From NCBI RefSeq assembly GCF_029457495.1, contig NZ_CP120361.1:682001-746000 (forward strand): 64,000 nucleotides of DNA, written 5' to 3'. This DNA comes from Chelativorans sp. AA-79 (GTDB taxonomy: Bacteria > Pseudomonadota > Alphaproteobacteria > Rhizobiales > Rhizobiaceae). Below are positions 7,471 to 17,551 of this stretch, one piece after another. The first letter of the stretch is position 1; each line of letters begins with the position of its first letter. The notes beneath the pieces were generated by a model that had not been told where the DNA came from, did not search any database, and saw only the letters and a program-made list of their open reading frames with translations. The translations under genes and the position numbers were made by a program.

Positions 7471-8616
7471 ATGATCCGCACTCTTTTAGCGACCACCGCG
7501 ATTGCGACACTGCTTGCAGGCGGTGCAGTCGCGCAGACAACAACCACGCCTTCGACCACGACGCCTTCGGCTGCGCCCATGGAAGGCCAGTCGCAGCAGA
7601 TGACGGTCCATGCGGAAGGGCATCTGGCATCGAACCTCATCGGGGAGGCCGTCTACAACAGCACGGCCGAGGATGCCGAGAATATCGGCGACGTGACCGA
7701 TCTCGTGATCAACGACGACGGTACCGTCGAAGCGATCGTGGTCGGCGTAGGAGGCTTCCTGGGCATCGGCCAGAAGGAAGTTGCCCTCCAATACGACCTC
7801 GTCCAATGGTCAGAGCAGCAGGATGGCGAGCGCTGGCTCGTCGTGGAAACCACCGAGGACGCCCTGAGGGCGCAGCAAGAGTTCGACCGCTCGGCCTTCG
7901 AGCCGATGCCGGCTGACGCTCAGGTGAGCGCACCCAAGCCTGCCACGCAGGAAGACCTCGCCGCCGCCCCGACCCAGGAAGGCGCCGAAGGTGCCGACAC
8001 CTCCGGCGATATGGCGGCAACCGCGCCGGCCGACGACACCGCTGGAATAAGCGGCGACATGGCAACCGCGCCGGCCGACGACACCGCCGGAACGAGCGGC
8101 GACATGGCGGCAACCGCGCCGGCCGACGACACTGCCGGAACGAGCGGCGATATGGCGGCAAGCGACAACGCCGCTGACACTGCCGCGTCCGATCAGCAGA
8201 CCGCGCAGAGCGACCAGCCGCCGGCCGCCGGCGGGGAAGCGGCTACCGATCAGACCCAGACCGGCGCGATCGACCGGAACACGCTGAATCAGGCGGCTCC
8301 AGACCAGATCCGGGCTGAAAACCTCACCGGGACCGCCGTCTACGGAGCTAATGACGAACGTGTCGGCGAGATCGGCGACGTCGTCCTCACCCCTGAAGGC
8401 GATGTGGATGCCGCGATCGTGGACGTCGGCGGGTTCCTCGGCATCGGGGAGAAGGAAGTCGCCATTGGCATGGACAACCTGGTCTTCCAGACGGACGACA
8501 ATGGTGAGCTTTACCTCTTCACCGATTTCACGCAGGATGAGCTAGAGGCGCAGCCCGCCTACGATGAAGCAACCTATGCGGAAAATCGCGACCAGATGCG
8601 CATGCGGGTGCAGTAA
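7471..8616 (+). CDS. Exported double PRC-barrel protein
   Basis: The 381-residue protein begins with a signal peptide (M-I-R-T-L-L-A then a hydrophobic core, cleavage after A-V-A-Q region). Two PRC-barrel domains follow, at about 53-130 and 285-360, each with G-E-I/N-G-D-V and a V-G-G-F-L-G-I-G-x-K-E-V-A segment. They are joined by an Ala/Asp/Thr-rich linker holding near-identical repeats. PRC-barrels are small beta domains that bind partners or RNA/metal sites; a periplasmic stress role is inferred from the EcfG promoter. The start at 7471 has GGAGAG upstream and places the signal peptide at the very N-terminus. Confidence 0.88.
   Translation: MIRTLLATTAIATLLAGGAVAQTTTTPSTTTPSAAPMEGQSQQMTVHAEGHLASNLIGEAVYNSTAEDAENIGDVTDLVINDDGTVEAIVVGVGGFLGIGQKEVALQYDLVQWSEQQDGERWLVVETTEDALRAQQEFDRSAFEPMPADAQVSAPKPATQEDLAAAPTQEGAEGADTSGDMAATAPADDTAGISGDMATAPADDTAGTSGDMAATAPADDTAGTSGDMAASDNAADTAASDQQTAQSDQPPAAGGEAATDQTQTGAIDRNTLNQAAPDQIRAENLTGTAVYGANDERVGEIGDVVLTPEGDVDAAIVDVGGFLGIGEKEVAIGMDNLVFQTDDNGELYLFTDFTQDELEAQPAYDEATYAENRDQMRMRVQ
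8002..8163 (+). repeat. In-frame tandem repeat in the PRC-barrel linker
   Basis: About three and a half copies of a 45-48 base unit encode S-G-D-M-A-A-T-A-P-A-D-D-T-A-G and close variants. The second unit lacks one codon. The copies are nearly identical in DNA, so unit number could vary between strains. Confidence 0.85.
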
Positions 8617-8644
8617 CGCGTAGAAACACCTGCTTCGCATCCGG

Positions 8645-8671
8645 AAAGGCCTCGCTCCAGCGGGGCCTTTT
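8645..8671 (+). terminator. Rho-independent terminator after the PRC-barrel gene
   Basis: A 12-bp stem (AAAGGCC arm and its complement, one G-T pair) with a two-base loop ends in a short T run, 29 bases after the stop codon. Confidence 0.75.
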
Positions 8672-8696
8672 CATTTACCGGGCATAAAAAACCTGC

Positions 8697-8721
8697 CACT
8701 GTCTTTGCCAGGTGGACAGTG
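8697..8721. promoter_or_regulatory. Possible operator (inverted repeat) before the dioxygenase-like gene
   Basis: CACTGTC (8697-8703) and GACAGTG (8715-8721) form a 7-bp inverted repeat with an 11-base spacer, 95 bases before the ATG at 8816. Spacing is reasonable for a dimeric regulator. MhqR-like control is only a guess from the downstream gene types. Confidence 0.35.
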
Positions 8722-8815
8722 CATCTTTGAAGCGTGCCTTTCGCCGTGGCGCCCCGGAGTCCATCTATCGGGCAACAGGGTGGCGCGAGATGCGCGCCGC
8801 CAAGGAGGCGACACA

Positions 8816-9748
8816 ATGCTCGACACCATCGAAGGCATTCACCACATCACATCCATGGCGCGCGATGCGCCGGCGACCGATCATTTCCATACCGCCGTGC
8901 TGGGCCTGCGGCGTGTCAAGAAGACCGTCAACTTCGACGCGCCCGACGTCTACCACCTCTACTACGCCAACCGGAGCGGACAGCCCGGCACGGTGCTTAC
9001 CTATTTCCCGTTCCCGAACATCGCCCCCGGTGTGCGCGGAGCGGGCGAGGTCGGCACCACCGTCTTCTCAGTGCCCGAAGGCAGTCTCGGCTATTGGGAG
9101 AAGCGTCTGGCGGAGAATGCTGTGGGCGGCATCCGGCGCGAGAGGGTCTTTGCAGAAGACCGGCTTCTTTTCGACGGCGTGGATGGCGACGGCTTTGCCC
9201 TCGCGGCGGTGGCGGGGGATGCGCGCGAGCCCTGGACCGGCGGCGGCGTTCCGGCCGGCGAGGCGATCCGCGGCTTCCATTCCGCAACGATGCTGCTCCG
9301 TGACGGCGCGCCTACCCGCGAACTCCTGGAGATGATGGGGTTCAAGGAGACCGGCCGCGAGGGCAACACGCTCCGCCTGGAGCGTGCGGGAGGCAACGGC
9401 GCGGTGATCGTGGACATCGTGACGGACCCTGCGGCGCCGCCCGCCCGCCAGGGCGCCGGCTCGGTGCATCATATCGCCTTCGCTGTGCCGGATGCTGCTG
9501 CGCAACGAGACGTCCGGGAGGCGCTCGTGAACGAGGGCTTCCACATCACGCCGGTGATCGACCGCGACTATTTCCTGTCGATCTATTTCCGGGCGCCGGG
9601 CGGCGTGCTTTTCGAGATCGCCACCGACGATCCGGGATTCGCACGCGACGAGGATCTGGAGCATCTGGGCGAAGCCTTGAAGTTGCCGCGCCAGCACGAG
9701 CACCTGCGGCCCTATCTGGAATCCCATCTTCCGGCGATCGGGGGCTGA
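8816..9748 (+). CDS. Glyoxalase-fold ring-cleaving dioxygenase (MhqO-like)
   Basis: This 310-residue protein has two vicinal-oxygen-chelate modules: an N-terminal one beginning I-E-G-I-H-H-I-T (about 1-140) and a C-terminal one with G-S-V-H-H-I-A-F and F-E-I-A-T (about 150-290). The histidines and the glutamate are the expected metal ligands. The layout matches MhqO/MhqA-type proteins that act on hydroquinones or catechols. The ATG at 8816 follows AAGGAGG. A hydrolase of the MhqD type follows 3 bases later, as in quinone-detoxification operons. Substrate is inferred. Confidence 0.85.
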   Translation: MLDTIEGIHHITSMARDAPATDHFHTAVLGLRRVKKTVNFDAPDVYHLYYANRSGQPGTVLTYFPFPNIAPGVRGAGEVGTTVFSVPEGSLGYWEKRLAENAVGGIRRERVFAEDRLLFDGVDGDGFALAAVAGDAREPWTGGGVPAGEAIRGFHSATMLLRDGAPTRELLEMMGFKETGREGNTLRLERAGGNGAVIVDIVTDPAAPPARQGAGSVHHIAFAVPDAAAQRDVREALVNEGFHITPVIDRDYFLSIYFRAPGGVLFEIATDDPGFARDEDLEHLGEALKLPRQHEHLRPYLESHLPAIGG

Positions 9749-9751
9749 GCA

Positions 9752-10399
9752 ATGGCGGCCGATGCCTACAGGCACCTTGCGATGTCGGCTGGTCCCGGCC
9801 GGCCGCTTCTCTTCCTCTTCCACGGCACGGGAGGAGACGAGCGGCAGCTCCTGTCCCTTGCGGGCGACGTGCTTCCCGGTGCCGGGATCGTGGCGCCGCT
9901 GGGCGACGTAAGCGAGCACGGGGCGCCGCGTTTCTTCCGCCGCACGGGTGAAGGCGTCTACGACATGGACGACCTTGCCCGCGCGACGGAGAAGATGGCG
10001 GGCTTCGTCCGCGCCCATGTCGCGGCGGAGCGGCCGAGTGCGGTGCTCGGCCTCGGATATTCGAACGGGGCGAACATCCTCGCCTCTGTCGTGTTCGCAG
10101 ATCCCGCATTGTTCGATGCCGCCGTGCTGATGCACCCGCTCATCCCTTTTGAGCCGCGTTTCTCCTCGGCGCATGCGAGGACCAGGCTGCTTCTGACCGC
10201 GGGCCGTCACGATCCGATCTGCCCGGCCGCGCTCACCGGCAGGCTCGTCGCCTATCTGGAGGCGGCCGGCGCCGCGACCGAGCTCGTCTGGCACGAGGGC
10301 GGCCATGAATTGCGATCCAACGAGGTCGATGCCGCAAGGGACTTCCTTGCTCCCTATGGCGGCGGCAAAGGAAAGAGAGATGCCAATGAGCGCGATTGA
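9752..10399 (+). CDS. Alpha/beta hydrolase (MhqD/YpfH-like esterase)
   Basis: The 215-residue protein has L-F-H-G-T-G-G-D near residue 24 (oxyanion region), the nucleophile elbow G-Y-S-N-G-A-N around residue 105, an acid in G-R-H-D-P-I and a C-terminal catalytic His in H-E-G-G-H-E. This is the carboxylesterase/phospholipase family that includes MhqD. It is directly downstream of the dioxygenase-like gene and probably co-transcribed with it. Hydrolysis of an oxidised aromatic product is a plausible but unproven role. Confidence 0.85.
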   Translation: MAADAYRHLAMSAGPGRPLLFLFHGTGGDERQLLSLAGDVLPGAGIVAPLGDVSEHGAPRFFRRTGEGVYDMDDLARATEKMAGFVRAHVAAERPSAVLGLGYSNGANILASVVFADPALFDAAVLMHPLIPFEPRFSSAHARTRLLLTAGRHDPICPAALTGRLVAYLEAAGAATELVWHEGGHELRSNEVDAARDFLAPYGGGKGKRDANERD

Positions 10400-10676
10400 G
10401 ATCGCCCGCCAGGATTTCGGCAACAAGGGCCGCTACGTGCACGCCGCCGACCGCGACGAGGCGGAGATGACCTTCGTCAGGATCGGTGCAAGCCAGATCA
10501 TCATCGACCATACCGAGGTGCCGTCGCGCTTCCGCGGCCAGGGCGTCGGCGAGGCGCTGGTGTCGCACGCCGTCGAGGATGCCCGGGAGAACGGGTGGAA
10601 GGTCGGGCCGCTCTGCCCCTTCGCCGCCGCCCAGTTCCGACGCCATCCCGAGTGGAGCGACGTTCTGGCGACGTGA
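10380..10676 (+). CDS. Small GNAT-like N-acetyltransferase (YjdJ type)
   Basis: This protein of about 98 residues has I-I-D-H-T-E-V followed by R-F-R-G-Q-G-V-G-E-A-L-V near the middle, the acetyl-CoA-binding loop of the short GNAT subfamily, and ends in C-P-F-A-A-A-Q-F-R-R-H-P-E-W, typical of the YjdJ group. It overlaps the hydrolase gene by 20 bases. ATGs at 10380 and 10386 are both possible; AAAGGA lies 6 bases before the first. It completes a three-gene unit with the dioxygenase and hydrolase. Substrate unknown. Confidence 0.82.
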   Translation: MPMSAIEIARQDFGNKGRYVHAADRDEAEMTFVRIGASQIIIDHTEVPSRFRGQGVGEALVSHAVEDARENGWKVGPLCPFAAAQFRRHPEWSDVLAT

Positions 10677-10832
10677 CGTGCGGGAGCGTTCCGCAACAGC
10701 TTCTTTCCCAACGTCATTGTGAAGAGCGTTTCCGCAAAGTGTGGCGGCGTCGCCTCGCCTTTGCCGTGTTTGATGCTATCTTAAGCTAGGGCGTGCCTTG
10801 CGCGGTTCGCCCTGGACCCCTGGAAAGGATCG

Positions 10833-13448
10833 ATGGCTGAACCCCGCCCCACCAACGGCCTGAAACCCGGACTTGTCGGCCGCCTGCGGCGGACCCGGGC
10901 CGTCGTGCACTGCGCGATCATCGTTGAACGGCTGTGGCCGATCCTCTTGCCGCTTTTGGTGCTGGCGAGCCTCTTCCTGAGCCTGTCCTGGTTCGGCGTC
11001 TTCCGCATCCTGCCCGATTGGGGGCGTTTCGGCATTCTGGGGATCCTCGGCGCCGGTGCGGTCGCCAGCCTCTGGCTCTTCCGCGGTTTCCGCGCCCCCA
11101 CCCCGGGCGAGGTCGATCGTCGCATCGAGCAGAGAAATCTTCTGGAACACGCCCCGGTCTCCACGCAGACGGACCGCCTCGCCTCGCGGGAAGACGACGC
11201 ATTTGCCGCCGCGCTCTGGCGCGAGCACCAGAAACGCATGGCGGAGCGGCTGTCGCGGCTCAGGGGCGACCTGCCGCGAACATCGGTTCCCGAGCGCGAT
11301 CCGCTCGGCTTGCGGGCCGTGGCGGCGCTCCTTTTCGTGACCGCGCTCGCCTATTCCACCGGACCTTACGGCGGCCGCATCGCCGATGCGTTGCAGCCGC
11401 CGGCGGCGAACGGGCAGACGGCCTCCGCACGCATCGATGCATGGGTGACGCCGCCGGCCTATACACGCCGGCCGCCCGTCTTCCTCACCGCCGATGCCAA
11501 TCGCGAGCAGCAGGCTTTCAGCGTGCCGGAAAACAGCACGGTCGCGGTTCGTGTCAGCGGTGGATCGGGCGATGAGGCCCTGACCTTCATGGATGCTTCC
11601 GGCACCGAACAGCCGATCGCGCCGGAGGAGGGGACCAGTGAGGATGCTGCCGCGGCGGCGCAGACCGGCGCGGCGGTGCGTTTCTCGCATATCCTGGCCG
11701 CCGACGGCGTCATGAGCCTGCGCAGCGGCGTCCGCGAACAGCAGAACTGGCGCTTCTCGGTCATTCCCGACGAGCCGCCGCAGATCCGTTTCGTGGAGGA
11801 TCCGAAGCGGGCGGTGAACGGCGCGCTGGAACTCGCCTACGAAATCGAGGACGATTACGGCGTGGCGAGCGCGGAGGCCAGGTTCGTGCCGACCGAGGCC
11901 GATCCAGACGCGCATCCGCTGTTCGAGGCACCGGAAATGCCGCTCACCCTGCCGCGCGGGGGCGACCGCAAGGCGGCCAAGACGTCGCGCGACCTGACTG
12001 AGCACCCATGGGCAGGCTCCGAGGTGGAGCTCTCTCTGTCCGCGACCGATGCGGCCGACCAGACGAGTGAGAGCGAGACGAAGAGGTTCAGTCTGCCGGA
12101 GCGGATCTTCACCAATCCGCTCGCCCGTTCGGTGATCGAACAGCGGCGCGTTCTGGCGCTCGACGCCCAGAAGAAACCGCGTGTGCTTTCCCTCATGGAC
12201 GCCGTGCTTCTGTGGCCGGAAGAGACCTTCACAGAGCCGACGCACTTCCTTCTCCTCTCGGCCGTGCGCTCGCGCCTTTCCGGCGCGCGGAGCGACGATG
12301 CGCTGCGCGATGTGGTGAACGAGCTTTGGGAGATCGCGCTCATCATCGAGGACGGCGACCTCACCGCCGCCGAAAAGCGTCTGCGCCAGGCGCAGGAGGC
12401 TTTGAAGCAGGCGCTGGAGAACGGCGCCAGCGACGAGGAGATCGCGGAGCTGATGCAGGAGCTGCGCGAGGCGATGCAGGAGTTCATGCGCGAGTTTGCC
12501 GAGCGCGCCATGCAGAACCCACAGATGTCGCAGAACCCGAACATGGAGATGCTTAGCCAGAACGATCTGGAGCGCATGCTCGATCAGATCGAGGATCTCG
12601 CGAGATCGGGCGCGCGCGACCAGGCGCAGGATCTGCTCTCCCAGCTCGAAAACATGATGAACAACCTGCAGATGGCCCAACCCCAGCAGGGTCAGGGGCA
12701 GCAGCAGTCGGAGATGCGCCAGCAGATGGACCAACTGGGCGAGCTCCTGCGCCGCCAGCAGGAACTCATGAACGAGACCTTCCGGCTCGATCAGCAGCAG
12801 CGCGGTCAACAGGGCGAGCAAGGGCAACAGGGTCAGCAAGGCCAGCAGGGACAGATGGGCCAGCAAGGCCAGGGACGGCCGCCCGGCCAGGGACGGCCGC
12901 CCGGCCAGGGACAGGGCCAAGGTCAGGGCCAGGGCCAGGGCATGTCCCCGGAGGAACTCGCCGATGCCCTGCGCGGGCTGCAGGAGGGCCAGGGCGGGCT
13001 CCGGCAGGACCTGGAGAGCCTGATGGAAGGGCTGCGCGGCCTCGGCATCGAGCCCGGAGAAGGATTCGGCGAAGCGGGTGAAGCCATGGGCGAGGCCGAG
13101 GGCGCGCTCGGCGAAGGTCAGGGCGAGCGGGCCGTGGGCGAGCAGGGCCGTGCGCTCGAAGCACTGCGCCGCGGCGCCCAGGACATGATGAACCAGATGC
13201 AGGCCATGCAGGGCGAACAGGGCGGCCAGGGCCAGCAGGGCACCCGCCAGGGCAATTTCGGGCGCGACCCGCTGGGCCGTCCGCGGGCGACGACCGGGCC
13301 GGATTTCGGTGACGACGTCCAGGTGCCGGACGAGATCGACCGGCAGCGCGCGCGAGAGATCCTGGATGCGATCCGCCGCCGTCTCGGCGATGCTCTCAGT
13401 CCCGAGCTGGAGCGCGAATATCTGGAGCGCCTCCTCGATATGCAGTGA
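10833..13448 (+). CDS. TIGR02302 (DUF4175) large membrane protein
   Basis: This 871-residue protein begins with two transmembrane helices (about 28-55 and 62-82), a third near 160-180, then an Ig/beta-rich extracytoplasmic stretch (about 190-420) and a long charged coiled-coil region (about 480-620). A Gln/Gly-rich low-complexity tract (about 610-710) precedes an acidic C-terminal part. That layout is the TIGR02302 family found across Rhizobiales, of unknown function, probably envelope-associated. The ATG follows GGAAAGGATCG. In relatives I know, this gene commonly lies beside lysA; here lysA is more than 40 kb away. Confidence 0.88.
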   Translation: MAEPRPTNGLKPGLVGRLRRTRAVVHCAIIVERLWPILLPLLVLASLFLSLSWFGVFRILPDWGRFGILGILGAGAVASLWLFRGFRAPTPGEVDRRIEQRNLLEHAPVSTQTDRLASREDDAFAAALWREHQKRMAERLSRLRGDLPRTSVPERDPLGLRAVAALLFVTALAYSTGPYGGRIADALQPPAANGQTASARIDAWVTPPAYTRRPPVFLTADANREQQAFSVPENSTVAVRVSGGSGDEALTFMDASGTEQPIAPEEGTSEDAAAAAQTGAAVRFSHILAADGVMSLRSGVREQQNWRFSVIPDEPPQIRFVEDPKRAVNGALELAYEIEDDYGVASAEARFVPTEADPDAHPLFEAPEMPLTLPRGGDRKAAKTSRDLTEHPWAGSEVELSLSATDAADQTSESETKRFSLPERIFTNPLARSVIEQRRVLALDAQKKPRVLSLMDAVLLWPEETFTEPTHFLLLSAVRSRLSGARSDDALRDVVNELWEIALIIEDGDLTAAEKRLRQAQEALKQALENGASDEEIAELMQELREAMQEFMREFAERAMQNPQMSQNPNMEMLSQNDLERMLDQIEDLARSGARDQAQDLLSQLENMMNNLQMAQPQQGQGQQQSEMRQQMDQLGELLRRQQELMNETFRLDQQQRGQQGEQGQQGQQGQQGQMGQQGQGRPPGQGRPPGQGQGQGQGQGQGMSPEELADALRGLQEGQGGLRQDLESLMEGLRGLGIEPGEGFGEAGEAMGEAEGALGEGQGERAVGEQGRALEALRRGAQDMMNQMQAMQGEQGGQGQQGTRQGNFGRDPLGRPRATTGPDFGDDVQVPDEIDRQRAREILDAIRRRLGDALSPELEREYLERLLDMQ
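12660..12950 (+). repeat. Gln/Gly-rich in-frame repeat tract
   Basis: Runs of short units based on CAGGG-C encode Q-G-Q-Q-G and G-Q-G; two exact copies of a 15-base unit encoding G-R-P-P-G lie at about 12873-12906. The tract is in frame inside the TIGR02302 gene and could change length by slippage. Confidence 0.75.
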
Positions 13449-13563
13449 AGGCGCGCGGCGCCATCGCCGCACCGACCCGCTTCGCGGGCGCCTCTTTGCC
13501 GCGTGCGAAGGCGGGGACACACCCGTCCCAAGGTCGCAGGCATACCCCCCAATGGAAATCTTT

Positions 13564-13590
13564 TTGGCACTCGCAAGGGATGAGTGCTAA
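13564..13590. promoter_or_regulatory. CIRCE element (HrcA operator) of groESL
   Basis: TTGGCACTC (13564-13572), nine bases, GAGTGCTAA (13582-13590) matches the CIRCE consensus with one change. HrcA binds this element to repress chaperonin genes. The left arm also resembles a -35 box (TTGGCA) with a -10-like CTAATT 17 bases on, so repressor and polymerase would compete. Confidence 0.95.
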
Positions 13591-13725
13591 TTTTTCCTTG
13601 CAGACCTCTTGAAGCTGGATTCAGGCACAACCAAATTTTTCGCGCGCGGCGCCATGACGGGCCGCGTACCGCGCCGGCGGGCCGGCGCGGGAGGTGCTTC
13701 GAAACTGTTTGTCCAGGAGGAAGAC

Positions 13726-14040
13726 ATGAAGTTCCGTCCTTTGCATGACCGCCTGCTTGTCCGCCGCATCGAGGCGGAGGAGAAGACGGCGGGAGGGGTG
13801 ATCATTCCCGACACCGCGAAGGAGAAACCGCAGGAAGGCGAGGTGCTGGCCGTCGGCCCCGGCGCTCGCGACGAGAAGGGCACGCTCGTGCCTCTCGAGG
13901 TGAAGGTCGGCGACCGCATCCTGTTCGGCAAGTGGTCCGGCACGGAAATCCGGCTGCAGGGCGAGGATCTCCTCATCATGAAGGAAAGCGACGTGCTCGG
14001 CATTCTCGACCAGGAAGCCGAGGCGAAGAAGGCCGCCTAG
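13726..14040 (+). CDS. groS: GroES co-chaperonin
   Basis: This 104-residue protein begins [14 protein letters not shown] and contains the mobile-loop region [14 protein letters not shown], both diagnostic of GroES/Cpn10, which caps the GroEL ring. CAGGAGGAAG lies before the ATG at 13726. CIRCE upstream indicates HrcA control. It is followed by groL after 100 bases that include a long inverted repeat. Confidence 0.98.
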   Translation: MKFRPLHDRLLVRRIEAEEKTAGGVIIPDTAKEKPQEGEVLAVGPGARDEKGTLVPLEVKVGDRILFGKWSGTEIRLQGEDLLIMKESDVLGILDQEAEAKKAA

Positions 14041-14086
14041 CGCATCGGTCCGAAAATCGGAGCGATTTTTCGGAAAGCCCGATGCG
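14041..14086. repeat. Palindromic intergenic element between groS and groL
   Basis: CGCATCGG (14041-14048) pairs with CCGATGCG (14079-14086), and inside it TCCGAAAA-type arms pair again around a short loop, giving a long hairpin without a T run. Its form is that of dispersed palindromes seen in rhizobial intergenic DNA; it could set the groS:groL message ratio. Confidence 0.7.
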
Positions 14087-14128
14087 CAGAACGAAAGAGT
14101 TCTTCCATCAGTCGAATGCTGCCTATGA

Positions 14129-15769
<1,641 letters not shown>

Positions 15770-15793
15770 GCCGGCTAAATTTATCGTGCATCG

Positions 15794-15824
15794 GGCGCGG
15801 CCGCCCTCCGGCCGCGCCTTTTTT
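15794..15824 (+). terminator. Rho-independent terminator of groESL
   Basis: A 10-bp GC-rich stem (15794-15803 with 15809-15818) and a five-base loop are followed by a six-base T run. Confidence 0.92.
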
Positions 15825-15907
15825 CTTCGTGCTTGAAGACACCATGCTCCCAACACCCCCTCTGGCCGGCAAGGCTATAGAGGGGGCCTGTTCTTCAGTA
15901 TCCCGCG

Positions 15908-16273
15908 TCAAGCCGCCAGGGCCTTGCCCACGCGATCGCGGATCTCGGCCAGTGAGAAGGGCTTGTTGACCACGCCCAGCACCGTGCCGTCCAGTTCGGC
16001 CGCACGCTCCTGCTGGTCGGCGAAGCCGGTCATGAGCAGGAGCTTGAGGCCGGGGAAGGTCTTGGCCGCCGTGCGCGCCATCTCGATCCCGTCCATGGCG
16101 GGCATGCGGATGTCGGACAAGACGAGATCGAAGGCGCCGGACGCCTTCTCGATCTTGTCGAGCGCATCGGCCCCGTCCTCCGCCATGTCCACCATGTGGC
16201 CGGCGGCGGCGAGAGCGCGTGCGGTGAATGTCCGGACCGAAAGGTCGTCGTCAACGATCAGAAGCTTTGCCAT
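15908..16273 (-). CDS. Single-domain response regulator (CpdR-like)
   Basis: This 121-residue protein is a complete receiver domain: acidic residues D8-D10, phosphoacceptor D54 (L-S-D-I-R-M-P), T82 and K104-P105. It has no output domain. Length, M-A-K-x-L start and the L-S-D-I-R-M-P-x-M-D-G-I-E-M-A-R segment resemble CpdR, which controls ClpXP proteolysis of cell-cycle proteins in alphaproteobacteria, but a close non-CpdR receiver cannot be excluded. The ATG at 16273 places the first strand at the N-terminus. The next gene upstream is hpt, on the same strand. Confidence 0.85.
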   Translation of the reverse strand: MAKLLIVDDDLSVRTFTARALAAAGHMVDMAEDGADALDKIEKASGAFDLVLSDIRMPAMDGIEMARTAAKTFPGLKLLLMTGFADQQERAAELDGTVLGVVNKPFSLAEIRDRVGKALAA

Positions 16274-16330
16274 GGGGCGATTGTCTCCGGCAATTGTTGA
16301 CGTTCGCTGAACGGAGCGCAAGAAGCCGCC

Positions 16331-16873
16331 TCAGGCGTCGCCTTTCACGACACCCACGAAGGGCAGTTCGCGGAAGGCATGCGCCACGTCCATTCCGTAG
16401 CCGACCACGAAATAGTCAGGGCATTCGAACCCGACGAAATCGGCTTCGAGGGTCGCCTGCCGCCGCGAGCGCTTGTCGAGCAGCACCGCGATCGAGACGG
16501 ACCTCGCACCGCGCGAAAGCATGAGGTCGCGCGTGAATTTCAGCGTCTTTCCGGATTCGAGTATGTCGTCGACAAGCAGGATGTCGCGCCCGCTCACGTC
16601 GTTGTCGATGTCGCGCAGCACCTTGACGTCGCCGCTCGTGGTGCCCGCGCCGTAGCTCGAGATCATGATGAATTCGACCTCGGGCGAGATCCCCGCGTCA
16701 TGCATGGCGCGGATCAGATCGGCGGCGAAGATGAAGGAGCCCTTCAGGACCGAAACCACGAGCAGGTCGTGGTGGTCGCGCGCGGCGATTTGTTTGGCAA
16801 GTTCCAGATTGCGCTGCGCGATGGCGGACGCCGAGTAGAGGACCTCGATTTGCTTGCCACGGACCACAGGCAT
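16331..16873 (-). CDS. hpt: Hypoxanthine phosphoribosyltransferase
   Basis: This 180-residue enzyme salvages hypoxanthine (and often guanine) by joining it to PRPP. The PRPP-binding loop D-I-L-L-V-D-D-I-L-E-S-G-K-T-L is at about 95-110, preceded by the flexible loop with S-S-Y-G-A-G-T near 73-80. The C-terminal F-V-G-x-x-x-P-D-Y-F-V-V-G-Y-G-M-D motif of the family is present. It is followed by the single-domain response regulator gene on the same strand. Confidence 0.95.
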   Translation of the reverse strand: MPVVRGKQIEVLYSASAIAQRNLELAKQIAARDHHDLLVVSVLKGSFIFAADLIRAMHDAGISPEVEFIMISSYGAGTTSGDVKVLRDIDNDVSGRDILLVDDILESGKTLKFTRDLMLSRGARSVSIAVLLDKRSRRQATLEADFVGFECPDYFVVGYGMDVAHAFRELPFVGVVKGDA

Positions 16874-17021
16874 CGTGCGGCTTGCTCCCTGAAGGTGACT
16901 GCAACAGATTTCCCGCCATCCTTAGGAACGGCCGGAAGCATGGAGAAGGCGACATGCCCGCCCGCCGCGAGCGGTTGCCCGCTTGTCCCCAGGAAATAAT
17001 GCGCAATGCGGCCGTTGTCGC

Positions 17022-17357
17022 TCAAAATATCGTCGCAGCCTGGCCGAACGCCGCATGCCCGCCGCTGACCCAGAACGCGCCGGCCACGAGCAGGAGCGCG
17101 CCGATCCAGAGGATGGCCCGGCCGGCACGGGAAGGATCGCGGGGAAGCCCCCTGCCGCGCCGGAGGATCTCGAGGCCCGCCACGCCTGCCGGAGCACCCG
17201 CGGCCGGTAAGCCGGACCGCCTCCCGGAGGCTCTCACCAGCGTCTCGAATTCCGCGTCGAGAATGCTGTCGTCCTTGCCGTGCGGATCAGCCCGGCGGGT
17301 GGAAGCAGCACTCACGAGAAGCTCGCCCGAAACGGGGCGCAGTCCACTTTTTCCCAT
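17022..17357 (-). CDS. Hypothetical C-terminally anchored membrane protein
   Basis: From the ATG at 17357 the product is 111 residues: a basic, low-complexity N-terminal part with a patch K-D-D-S-I-L-D-A-E-F-E-T-L-V, then one hydrophobic segment (about residues 83-101). I do not recognise a family. In related genomes a short membrane protein often lies divergent to ftsE at this position, which supports reality, but the ribosome binding site is weak and a longer frame to 17471 exists. Confidence 0.5.
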   Translation of the reverse strand: MGKSGLRPVSGELLVSAASTRRADPHGKDDSILDAEFETLVRASGRRSGLPAAGAPAGVAGLEILRRGRGLPRDPSRAGRAILWIGALLLVAGAFWVSGGHAAFGQAATIF

Positions 17358-17551
17358 CGGGGCAGAACCGTTTTCCGCTGATCTGCGCCGTTTGTAGGCC
17401 GCAGTGGTTAATGTTTCACGATTTCGCTGTTTTCGCCTGGATGTTAATCGGGCATTAACCATAAAAGCCAAAGGTGGTTCGCGCGTCTCGGGCCGCCGTC
17501 ATCGTCGCCGCGGCTGGTTCATCCGCTCCGAAAAAGCGCAGGTCAGTACAC

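Noticed and set aside
10776..13520. Very long open frame (over 900 codons) on the minus strand opposite the TIGR02302 gene
   Set aside because: High-GC antisense artefact: low-complexity Leu/Ala/Arg composition, no family features; the plus strand has the membrane and coiled-coil features and ribosome binding site.
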